Shown in pieces: positions 1-8,548 of a stretch of 30,469 nt of DNA. Under the pieces are notes generated by a model. It saw only the letters and a list, made by a program, of their open reading frames with translations, was not told where the DNA came from and made no database searches. A program made the translations under genes and the position numbers. The DNA comes from Fragilaria crotonensis (lineage: Eukaryota > Bacillariophyta > Fragilariophyceae > Fragilariales > Fragilariaceae), in contig JAKSYS010000719.1 of the NCBI GenBank assembly GCA_022925895.1, forward strand, positions 1 to 30,469, given 5' to 3'. How positions within the stretch are numbered: the first letter of the stretch is position 1; each line of letters starts with the position of its first letter.

Positions 1-1409
1 TTCAGTCCACTTCTTGAGAATGGGGTGGTATCCAAAGATTTCCATCGACGGTTCGGTGTAAGGGTTGAAGGCTGGTTTGAAACGAAGCTGGGTAATTCCA
101 ATCTTTTGGAAGAACGTTTCAATCGTTCCAATCAATCACCCAAACTCAAATCGTAATCCGCGACGAGACCTTCCACTTGATGGAATTCACACAGATGCGT
201 AGCATCCATCGTTTCATTACGAAACACGCGATCAATAGAAAAGTACTTGGCAGGTGTGAAGCCTCCTGGTTGGTTGGCGAGCTTGTAGAGCATTTGGGAG
301 GACACTGCCGTGGTGTGAGTACGAAGCAAATTTTTGAAGGCTTCGTCCCTCTGAAAGACGTATCGGTATCCGATACTGCCAGCGCCGCCGACTTCGTGCA
401 TGGCTTTGACGCGTTCGTAGTATTCTTCGGGGACGGAAACCGTTTCAGCGGGCGATGAAATGAAAAAAGTATCGTGAGCATCGCGAGCTGGGTGCGATTG
501 AGGTTGAAAGAGCGTATCAAAATTCCAGAAACTGCTTTCGACCCATTTGTTAGTAGGCATTTCCGAGAACCCCATTTCCATAAGGATTTTTCTGAATTCG
601 GCTCTGACTTTGAGCAGTGGATGGAGATAACCGCCACCGACTTTTTGACCAAGTGTCAAAAAGTTGTAAGGTTTGAATGGAGTTGTCTTCCATGCGCCGC
701 TATCAAGCATTTCCTTGGAAATGTCGGCAGCCTTTGTAACACGGACTGGAGCATACGCATTGCCCTTCGAGATTTTGTGCGACTTGATGGTGACAAGGTT
801 GATGAGCTTGCGTTTCTTCAGTTCTTTGGCAACCTGCGAGTGATGAAAATCCAACGTGGCGCATGTATGAACAGTCAGTATAAGTATCCACCAGAAGTGT
901 AGCACAATGCACAACACAAGAATGAAACAATGGAGTATTCCAGATTGCAGTACATACCTTATCGTCGATGGCATCCGGATTTCCCTCCTTCGCCAACAAA
1001 TCCTTGAGTTGCCCTTGTACGACATCGTCCACCGATTCGGCCATCGGGACCAAATCTGCACCATCTTTCTTGATCCATCTGCTTTTCATACAATTGGCCA
1101 TTCCGATTTTGGCCACTTCCGCTCCAACCTTTTCACTCAAGTCTCCCAAACTCAATTTACCAGCCTCTTGAATTGCCACGTAGACTGCATACTCTGGAGA
1201 GCCGGTCTCGACAACGGCTGTTCCCTGGTCAGTCAACTCATAGAACGATGTGGAGAGATCTTCACACTGAATGTAGTCGTCGGCAATGAGTGACTTGATC
1301 GCACCCACAACCTTCTTATGGTCCAACTCGTTTGCTGCCGACCAAGGAACGAATCGTCGATGAAATCGTTGGTCGCAAGGTGCGTTAGAATTGCTTCTTC
1401 TTCATTCAT
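1..1409 (-). CDS. FARSA: Phenylalanine--tRNA ligase alpha subunit, cytosolic type (FARSA); 3' end outside window, two frame breaks
   Basis: This subunit carries the catalytic core of the alpha2-beta2 enzyme that charges tRNA-Phe in the cytosol. The N-terminal winged-helix part ([12 protein letters not shown]) lies in exon 1 (958-1409). The class II core lies in exon 2 (1-833): HPLLKVR, the motif-2 stretch [13 protein letters not shown], then CEFHQVEG. The intron 834-957 (124 bp) has GTATGT and GCAG ends and is phase 0, joining ...DDK to [10 protein letters not shown]. The start is the ATG at 1407-1409 ([16 protein letters not shown]). The frame breaks twice. Near 1336-1350 the ATG frame must lose one base to enter DHKKVVG. 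Near 131-136 GGTGATTGATTGG reads into a stop, while the frame one base over continues [19 protein letters not shown] as the family expects. Both fit a TTT run reduced to TT. Since the gene is normally essential, assembly error is as likely as decay. Identity is very secure; completeness is not. Confidence 0.93.
834..957 (-). other. Intron of the FARSA gene
   Basis: On the minus strand the donor reads AAG|GTATGTA and the acceptor CTCGCAG|GTT. Removing the 124 bases keeps the frame (phase 0) and joins two parts that are contiguous in the protein family. Confidence 0.9.
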
Positions 1410-2291
1410 GATTGGTGCGGTGCTTGCAATTGTTCGTGCAATGCTTCAGGAAAACTACTATGATACCACGGTATGTGAAAACAGTTTGATACTCGCCCGG
1501 ACTGCACAAGCAATCGACAGGAAGAGTAAGGCGTCGATGTTTGAATGTGGCGAGACTGGGTGGAGAGTGGAGACAGGAGGGGGAGGATGATTGCATTGAG
1601 TGGATTTGATACGGTACGGCAGTGTTTTGGTGTTGCACTGGAACGAGAAACAAAATTCTACTGACATAAATCAGCCTACTGCTACTATGCATAGTGCAGT
1701 GTCGCGTGCACTTTTCCACTTGGTTCCTGGTACCAGCTACTACGAGAGTACTGTACCAGGTACTTTTAGCGGTGCGACCTCCACGTTGAAGGTTCGTGCT
1801 GACCGTCCATTGGTCCAATGTCATTCACAACACGCGGCACGCGGGCACGCGGGAACCAAATCGACCGTAGAAACCATACCAGGTAGTATTTCAAGGACGA
1901 CTATGAGATACACAGTATTAACATCGTACCAGTACGCAGACTGCAGCTACCGTAGACTTCTGAACTTTACATACAGTAGTACTCGATACTCGCATTACAC
2001 TTCTACATGACATATAACGTTAGAGTACTTAGTACTCCGAGTACTCGGGTACTTAGTAAGACCCTCCGAGCATGTGAACTCTCTTCGAAGGACTTTTCAG
2101 TACCGAGTGTGAGCACGGAGCATCGCCATAAATTCAAATCCGAACATATATTTGTGTACGACGTTGGATATATCTTGAATATTGGCTTGTTGCACTGCAA
2201 AACATCAAAGCAAAATCCGGGAACCAACAACCACCGACACCATGTGTAGTTGGAGGACATTCAAGATTTGCGACTGCAACAAGGCAAGGCC
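1410..2291. other. Intergenic region, rich in GTAC palindromes
   Basis: This divergent intergenic region lies between FARSA (-) and the sulfotransferase (+), so it should hold both promoters. I see no gene. From about 1725 to 2055 the tetranucleotide GTAC occurs about 11 times, often as GGTACC, AGTACT or nested palindromes around 2025-2055. About one or two would be expected by chance. No TATA box or other promoter element can be named with confidence. Confidence 0.6.
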
Positions 2292-3245
2292 ATGGCGAAC
2301 CGCCAATCGAAACGATGCAGTCCGTTTCTTTTCATGCTGACGGTGATTTCTTTCATTTTGGGTTGGAGGCTTTTGCGGCTGTCAGTGTTGCCTGAGATGC
2401 AACCAACCGGTGAAACGATGGGTACAGAAACGAAGTCCTACATGATGTTCACATCGTCGCCTCCCGCCTTTGTCGATGAGGTTGTTAGTTGCTTGCGCTC
2501 TGAAACATGTCACATTCTTTATCATCATGTTCAAAAGACAGGTGGTAGTAGTGTTGCATCACGGCTTTTCCCACTTGTCGAGCAACGGGAATACAATTCC
2601 AACGAATGGTGTTGCAACGAAAAGTTGCTCGATCGCTTTCGCCTCCATCCGCGTGAATACTGCTCTCGAAAGTTGAGCGTGTATGAAGTCAAGGCCCCTC
2701 AATATCATGAAATCATGGAAACTTGTAAACATCTTCATCCGTCCCATTATTACCTTTCTCTCATTTCGGTTAGGGAACCGATTCAACGGACTTTATCGAT
2801 GATCCATCACCAATGCAACAAGAATTTTGACCACAAGAATGCGATTGAGCAATCAATTTGTTCCAATTGTACGTACACTCCCGAATCGGCATGGTTCTGG
2901 GATCAATTTACCACTCAGACGAATACAATCTACGTGGAACTGCTGGAAATGGTGCAGAACGAAACCCGGCAACGCCTGCTTCATCACCGACCGACCAAGC
3001 TCACGTGGTTGTTTCTGGACAATTCCATGATTGATCCATTTCTGGAATTATTCAAACTAACCATGCAAGTGAATCTCACGTACGGCAAGAGCAACAAGGA
3101 GAATACACATGTGTGTAACTTTGGAATGACATCCAGTATGATGAAGGACTTGCGACGGTCTCAAATGATTTATGCCAGTTTGGTCGGTGGTTACATGCCA
3201 GAACATGGTACTCGATACAGCCAAAGCAGTTCGGCCGTTCAGTGA
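2292..3245 (+). CDS. Type II membrane sulfotransferase (carbohydrate sulfotransferase-like)
   Basis: Predicted 317-aa Golgi enzyme that would transfer sulfate from PAPS to a glycan. Residues 11-30 form one hydrophobic signal anchor after a short basic N-terminus (NRQSKR), giving type II topology. HHVQKTGGSS at about 78-87 matches the 5'-phosphosulfate-binding loop of the heparan-sulfate 2-O/6-O sulfotransferase superfamily. SVREPIQRTLS at about 159-169 matches the 3'-phosphate-binding motif. Many cysteines and Asn-x-Ser/Thr sites (NCT, NET, NLT) fit a lumenal domain. I chose ATG 2292 because GCCATGG is a strong eukaryotic start context; the frame is open further upstream to 2250 but has no ATG there. 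No intron is needed. The acceptor sugar is unknown; sulfated polysaccharides are common in diatom walls and mucilage. The family is secure, the substrate is not. Confidence 0.85.
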   Translation: MANRQSKRCSPFLFMLTVISFILGWRLLRLSVLPEMQPTGETMGTETKSYMMFTSSPPAFVDEVVSCLRSETCHILYHHVQKTGGSSVASRLFPLVEQREYNSNEWCCNEKLLDRFRLHPREYCSRKLSVYEVKAPQYHEIMETCKHLHPSHYYLSLISVREPIQRTLSMIHHQCNKNFDHKNAIEQSICSNCTYTPESAWFWDQFTTQTNTIYVELLEMVQNETRQRLLHHRPTKLTWLFLDNSMIDPFLELFKLTMQVNLTYGKSNKENTHVCNFGMTSSMMKDLRRSQMIYASLVGGYMPEHGTRYSQSSSAVQ

Positions 3246-4055
3246 GAATATGCCTTTCGTTTCAAGGACAGCACTGCTTGGTGCTGAAAGGTGGACGTTA
3301 TGGTGGGATCGCTATCGTTCGACACAGGACTGAACGACACAAATTGACGCCAAACTTGCGCTATGCGTACGTTAATGCTCTCCTCTTCCATATGAAGGAC
3401 AGATGTGGCTTTCTTGCTTTCATGCTCCATACCGTGCGCATTCCAACGTTCCCGTTGAGATGTCAACCAATCGGAAAGTTCTGCATTGGCAGCGATAGAA
3501 CCAAGATCATTCCTTGTTAACTAACAATATACTCGAAGTATAGCATTTCGTGATTCGCAAATCGCAAACGAATGTGTCCTTCAGTTGAAATTAGTGTTGC
3601 GGTCGCATAGATGGGATGCGTGTATGTAGCAATTGTATGCTCGTAGCGTTCGCCACTGTCCCAACAGGGTAGGCGACCTACAAGTACATGAACCTGGTAC
3701 TACTGGTATGATGGAGGTTGGCAGTATGGCCGTTATGGAGTACCAGTATGATACTATGGCCGTATGGCGTACGGTGTTCGGCGTGTACTGGAGTACTCCG
3801 TGGAGACCAGTACCCGGTACTTGTACTCAGTACGATACCAGGTGTGAATGGAGTTGTTTTGGGAATCTGGAATCTATCGAATTGACAAGCGAATATGACA
3901 GTAACATCCGCCAGTTTACAGTGCCATGTGTGCGGTGGACAGAGGAGCAGATTGCGTAGTACTCGGAGTACCTGGCATACCACTTCGATGACGCAGGAGA
4001 GCCATCAATCAGCAGGCAGTACTTGTTCTGCAGTTCTTCAGCAAACAATTGCACC
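3246..4055. other. Intergenic region with a second GTAC-rich cluster
   Basis: No gene is convincing here; the open frames are short and lack family features. Between about 3680 and 4025 GTAC occurs about 13 times, many as AGTACT, GGTACT or CAGTACC. There is also an imperfect short repeat built on AGTATGGCCGT(T)ATGG around 3720-3770. The cluster lies just upstream of the gene starting at 4056. Confidence 0.6.
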
Positions 4056-4527
4056 ATGGTGTCTCGTATTCTTGTTCTCCTAGTCATTGCCCTTGTGGCC
4101 CTATGCTCCAATGTAAGTTTCGAATGGTCCAATACGGAATTGGAGTGTGCTCTGAATGCGTCGTCGAAAGTTGCGACGAAATGTGTTTCCCTGTGCTCAA
4201 ATTGATGTGTCGTCTGTCCCCAATCCTCGACTAACCATCATCGTTACTCCATTATCCGATTAGGCTTTCGCCCCTCGCCCTACCTTCTTCGGTGTAAGAT
4301 CGTTGACTTTCTGCACTGCCTTGGATGGATGCCGCATTAACGCCAAGAAGGAGAAGATTAAGCGCAATCGCGAAAACATGCGCAAGTTCAAGGTCGTTGG
4401 AAAGCGCGGCACCAGTCGCCGCAAGACCCTCAAGAAGGCACAGGCAAACAAGGCCCGCCAGACGGAAAGTGAATTCATTGCCAAGTGCTTCTCGACCGTT
4501 CCTGCGCCAGGAGCTGATCAACAGTAA
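4056..4527 (+). CDS. Small basic protein with plastid-type bipartite presequence, two exons
   Basis: Predicted 106 aa from exons 4056-4112 and 4264-4527. The intron 4113-4263 has GTAAGT and TTAG ends and is phase 0. Exon 1 encodes a clean signal peptide (MVSRILVLLVIALVALCSN). Exon 2 opens with AFAPRPTFFG. A signal peptide followed by a phenylalanine at the cleavage point is the diatom plastid-import signature, so import into the complex plastid is inferred. The mature part is strikingly basic (NAKKEKIKRNRENMRKFK, then KRGTSRRKTLKKAQANKAR) and ends in an acidic/neutral tail. This suggests an RNA- or ribosome-binding role, but I do not recognise a named family. The ATG has a good context (ACCATGG). 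The gene is well supported, its function is not. Confidence 0.75.
4113..4263 (+). other. Intron of the small plastid-targeted protein gene
   Basis: Donor AAT|GTAAGT and acceptor CCGATTAG|GCT, 151 bp, phase 0. It falls exactly between the signal peptide and the AFAP transit motif. Confidence 0.8.
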
Positions 4528-6010
4528 ATTTTGTTTTTACGCGTACTAGTACTACTACTAACAAGAATAGAATGAAAATGTTGATGGTTGAAACAAGGAA
4601 GTTTCCTTGCGATTCCCTACCCTAATATCTGGCATCAGAAGTCATGTTCATGCCGTTTATTCTCAACAGTGCCAGTCGTGTGGACAAATCGTGGCTTCTG
4701 GACGCCTTCTTAACGTCCTGCGGATCTAAGGCCTGGTCGTCTTTCTGAACCGCCAGTCAGACGATGCCGATGTCCTGAGAGCTGTAGTATGTTGGGAATT
4801 CAAAAGTCAACTTAAGAGCCATGAGCAACAGTTCTGGTCCACGCGTTCACGCTGCACAAGATCTAGTGGTCACACATAAGCTATTGAGGTGCTCGGCCTG
4901 CGACGGAGCAAAGCAGGGCCCTTGAACGCCACCTTTCAGCAAGTTCAGGAAACAAATCCATCTGGTGTTGTCCTAAGGTACGCGATTGGTCGACAGTGTA
5001 AGAGCATGAGGTCCTCGGAACTCCATTTTAAGGGGAAGTGGTTCCATGATCTTTTTCCTCCAGACGGGTAGCCCGTTTTGTAGCCTGCTACAGTCGAGCT
5101 CGTCACAAGGAAAAGGCCGAGGAGTACCTTCTTCATCAGCGCCATCTAATTGAGTATTCAAACGAAACCTATAGATGATTTAACCTAAGCATAACCAGAA
5201 CGTTGTAAGGCAGGATCCAAAGTCCGCATTTAAGACAAATGAAGGAAATTCCCTTACTACCTCAATTGTAGATCACCTCCACGGACATAATCCTACTCTG
5301 TGTTCTAATACACAGAAACAAGGCAAAGAACAGCGCACGGGGTTTTCTACTCTACTTGAGATTTTCCTCTGTTTTACTCTCCATAATACTCCTCAAAGTC
5401 AATGTAATGAAGTTATCCTTCTTTCATATGCAGATACCTTTGCCAATATTCTGATGAACCCGTCATCAGGAGGCATCAATCCCAGCTTTCGACTTGGAAT
5501 TATATGCAAACATTACGCTTCGACTGTCATTCAGTTTCGCCAACACGTAGTTGCCTTATCCAGCCATGACTTCTTCGGAGAAGTGTTACAAACGACGCTC
5601 CGAACCGAACATGCGTTGTTAAGGTTGTGTCCTTAGAACGGTAGGACATGCCGAATCGTGGCCATCTGGCTTGTCATGAGCGCAATTTGACAAGCGTCAA
5701 GAAACGCTTCGAAGATCATGTGAATGATTGTCACATTGCATGCGATCCAGTAGACGATCACAACCAACAGAACGCCGACTGTGACTTGTGTTCATAAGGA
5801 CCGACATCCATTATCATCACACACGGCACAGATCATCGAAGAAGATGGCGGTCGTGGCGATTGCCTCAAGTACACGCTCGTTATACTCGCCTGGTGAAAC
5901 AAAAAAGGAGATGTTGAAGATTTGTCGGGCAATTGTGTCCCCCATTGCGGTTCGAGGTGCGGACTTGCGAGAGAGAGGGAGAGATTCCACGTTCCAAGCC
6001 GTTCCAGTCA
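4528..6010. other. Intergenic region, no supported gene
   Basis: About 1.5 kb of mixed composition. The open frames (for example 4889-5071, 5454-5636, 5788-6033) are short, lack recognisable motifs and show no splice pattern linking them. I saw no tRNA-like cloverleaf, no tandem repeat and no transposon ends. Confidence 0.5.
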
Positions 6011-7210
6011 TTACGTCACCGTGTCCTGAGTGATCTCCACATCCACCAAATTGCAATCCTCCGCGTCGGGATGAACATTCTCCAAATCCTGCGATGATGG
6101 AAGATCATCTTCGTCAACGCCGCCGGAGCTGCTATCGCTTCTGGTATCTGAATTGTCACTGCCGGGGACCGCTAGCTCTGGAGCAAAGTCATCAGCACGT
6201 TGGTCATCATTTGACTCGACAGGTCGAGACTTTACACCGATGACGATTTCCGATATTAATGAACAGAAGGAGTACCTGTCACCTCGATTTCGTCGCAACG
6301 CAATGTACCGGGGTCGGACGTAGATGATAAGGTTGAAGAGGCCTTGGAGTGGTACTATCAGCTTAACCAAGAACGAAAGAACAAATCTGGCTGTCTCTTG
6401 CTGTGTTGGGAACACATGGTTGAACGAATGGTTCACGAGGAGAAGAGCATTCGGAAAAAGGCTTGCCGCAATGTAGAGCAGCGCTTGGGCGACAGTTTGT
6501 CTTGCTGTTTGATCCAGTCGAGGCCGTGTTCTATATCGCACGACAGCGGCAATTCGACCTCGAACGTGACATATGATCATGAACATAATGATCGCGATTC
6601 CAATAAACGAAGGAAACAGCATGCCAACGAACATAACAAATGAGATGGTCCTCTCCGAGAACCCTCGCGTGCACTCACCGGCTGCGGCGTCGCACAAGGG
6701 CGGATACTTTGTAAATGAGCACCATCCACCAAGAAAAGGCAGGGGATTCAATGCACTCGTTAAGAGCGCCCAGAAGTTTACTGCCATTGGTATACTTAGT
6801 GCAAGAAAGTGTGTGTAGGGCTCAATGTTACGTGAAACAAACTTCTGTGTTTTCCCATATCGAACGATCAGGAGATAATAAAGTGCCAGACCAAAATTGT
6901 AGAGAATTTGAGACGCGAAGAAGGTGTTCAAGAAACCACTCGCCGCGCATGAAGCGGTGTTGCCCTGAGCGCCCCAGAAGTTGCCTACTGGGACAAGTAG
7001 AAAGCCAAAGGCAAAGTTCAAGGACGCGATGCAGTCACAAATGGACAAGGCGAACAAAATGCGATGATAGACACATTTGAGTTTCTCGTGGCGATCTCTC
7101 CAAATGATGTAGATGATGGTGAGCGACCCGAGAAGAGACACCAATCCTGAAATTAGCGAGGTGATTACCAGTGTGATTTGTTGAGGTATGGTGTAAAAGT
7201 CGACGGCCAT
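6011..7210 (-). CDS. Seven-transmembrane receptor, GPCR-like (copy 1, intact)
   Basis: 399-aa intronless plasma-membrane receptor candidate. Seven hydrophobic segments lie near residues 13-36, 48-73, 93-116, 131-153, 189-214, 239-260 and 275-298. A cysteine before TM3 (C88) and cysteines in the second outer loop (C164, C173, C180) could form the usual disulfide. TM7 ends PLQGLFNLIIYVRPRY, an NPxxY-like position followed by a basic helix-8 region. Loop 3 is basic (VRYRTRPRLDQTARQ). The tail from about 330 is acidic and Ser-rich (SDNSDTRSDSSSGGVDEDD), suiting phosphorylation. It resembles cAMP-receptor/GPR157-like diatom GPCRs rather than classical rhodopsins; the ligand is unknown. GPCR genes have been linked to surface colonisation in Phaeodactylum. 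ATG 7210 is the first Met and the paralogue near 14466 shares it. Its 3' tail is complete, unlike copy 2. Confidence 0.85.
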   Translation of the reverse strand: MAVDFYTIPQQITLVITSLISGLVSLLGSLTIIYIIWRDRHEKLKCVYHRILFALSICDCIASLNFAFGFLLVPVGNFWGAQGNTASCAASGFLNTFFASQILYNFGLALYYLLIVRYGKTQKFVSRNIEPYTHFLALSIPMAVNFWALLTSALNPLPFLGGWCSFTKYPPLCDAAAGECTRGFSERTISFVMFVGMLFPSFIGIAIIMFMIICHVRGRIAAVVRYRTRPRLDQTARQTVAQALLYIAASLFPNALLLVNHSFNHVFPTQQETARFVLSFLVKLIVPLQGLFNLIIYVRPRYIALRRNRGDRYSFCSLISEIVIGVKSRPVESNDDQRADDFAPELAVPGSDNSDTRSDSSSGGVDEDDLPSSQDLENVHPDAEDCNLVDVEITQDTVT

Positions 7211-8356
7211 GGTGAGTTTGATAATGAATTACGATTGTACCAGGTACGTCAGTTCCAAGTTATTTCTGCGTGACGATGTGAGGCACTGGAGTGCCTGGTA
7301 TCACGGCCTGAAGGCGACAAATGCAAGGTTTGTGTTTTCAGTCACAATACAATGAAGGGTACTGTGGCGTACAGTCTTCAGTGTTGACGCTTTGTTGGAC
7401 TGGGATGTACAGCTGTGCAGTTAACACGTTCACACTGTGTTTGCTTCACGTATAACTATTATTTATTTAGAAGGTTTGTTGGGCACTCGAGTGATGAGGA
7501 AGTACCGAACACCTATCAGGTCATGGTGAAGCCGAAAAATATCCATTGTTATACTACGAGTTCACTAATTCGCAGAGAGGCATTCTCTGTAGTTCGGTTT
7601 CGTCAAGGGCAGTAGCAATTTAGTATACTCGAAAGATATAGATGTTGTATTCGTGAAACACTTGTTCGAGGTTTTCGGTGTGCCTTTGGACTCTTATGTG
7701 TGCGATGATGGCATGTTGTTCGATGACCCGATGACTGACAAATGGTCCGCGCGTTTCGTTCTCGCAAAAAAAAAACGGTCTTATTTATTTGCCCGAAACC
7801 CGACTGACCATGATTTATTTATTATATATGTACTCCGAGTACACGTTGTAGTTCGCCTCTGAATCGCGATAGTAGTATCAACTGCATTTTCTAGGACATC
7901 CTCCCTTGGAGTGTCTCTTCATCAATGACGCTACAGTACCGAAGCCAACAACCTGTTGCCATCCGAAATGTCATTTCTATAGGATGCAAATGAGACATTG
8001 TCGATTTCGATGAGTACGTAGATAAGTCACTGATGACGATTTTTACATTCCAATTCACCACTAGTTACCAATTTCCACGTGCACTGCGTGAACTGTGACC
8101 GAATCGTTTGATGTCGGAATTCGAGATCGGAAGACGTGACAAGGAGAACAAGAAAGGCAAAACCTAATAAATGTTGACGGATATATGTAGTAGAGGGATT
8201 CTACCTGGTACATGTACCTGGTAGTATGACAAATACACCACAGCGACTGGCGGAATTCCTTCTCATCTGGGATAAGGGTTCTTGCACCGAGTTGAAAAAT
8301 CTTTCTGCTGGAATAGAATTGATGATACAATTTTTGAACTTTGACAACTCTACTCT
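7211..8356. other. Intergenic region between receptor copy 1 and the piggyBac element
   Basis: The first ~130 bases (to about 7340) are the receptor's 5' flank; they are recognisably shared with 14467-14590 and so belong to the duplicated unit. The remainder has scattered GTAC palindromes (about 7830, 8205-8225) and a nine-base A run near 7767. The short open frame 7653-7862 has no recognisable domain, so I call no gene. Confidence 0.55.
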
Positions 8357-8377
8357 CTAGTAGTGTCTATCCACCCG
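8357..8377 (+). repeat. Left outer inverted repeat of the piggyBac element
   Basis: Pairs with 11163-11183 in inverted orientation, 19 of 21 positions identical, including an unbroken run through AGTGTCTA and CCACCCG. Confidence 0.75.
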
Positions 8378-8548
8378 GTCCATGCCTTAATTAATCCCTT
8401 CATTTTGCCTTAATTAACCCCATTTTAAAAAACCCGAGATTGCGTAGACAAATTACTGTTCTTTACATCAAAATGGTGTTGACGATGACGGTCGATACAA
8501 ATGCATTGACGCTAACAAATGCAGATTGAACTATTGACATTAGGCTTA

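Noticed and set aside
5817..6056. Minus-strand open frame overlapping the 3' end of receptor copy 1
   Set aside because: Overlaps the receptor tail in another frame, with no supporting splice site or motif.
7653..7862. 69-codon plus-strand frame between receptor copy 1 and the transposon
   Set aside because: Contains a lysine run from an A homopolymer; no domain or conservation visible.
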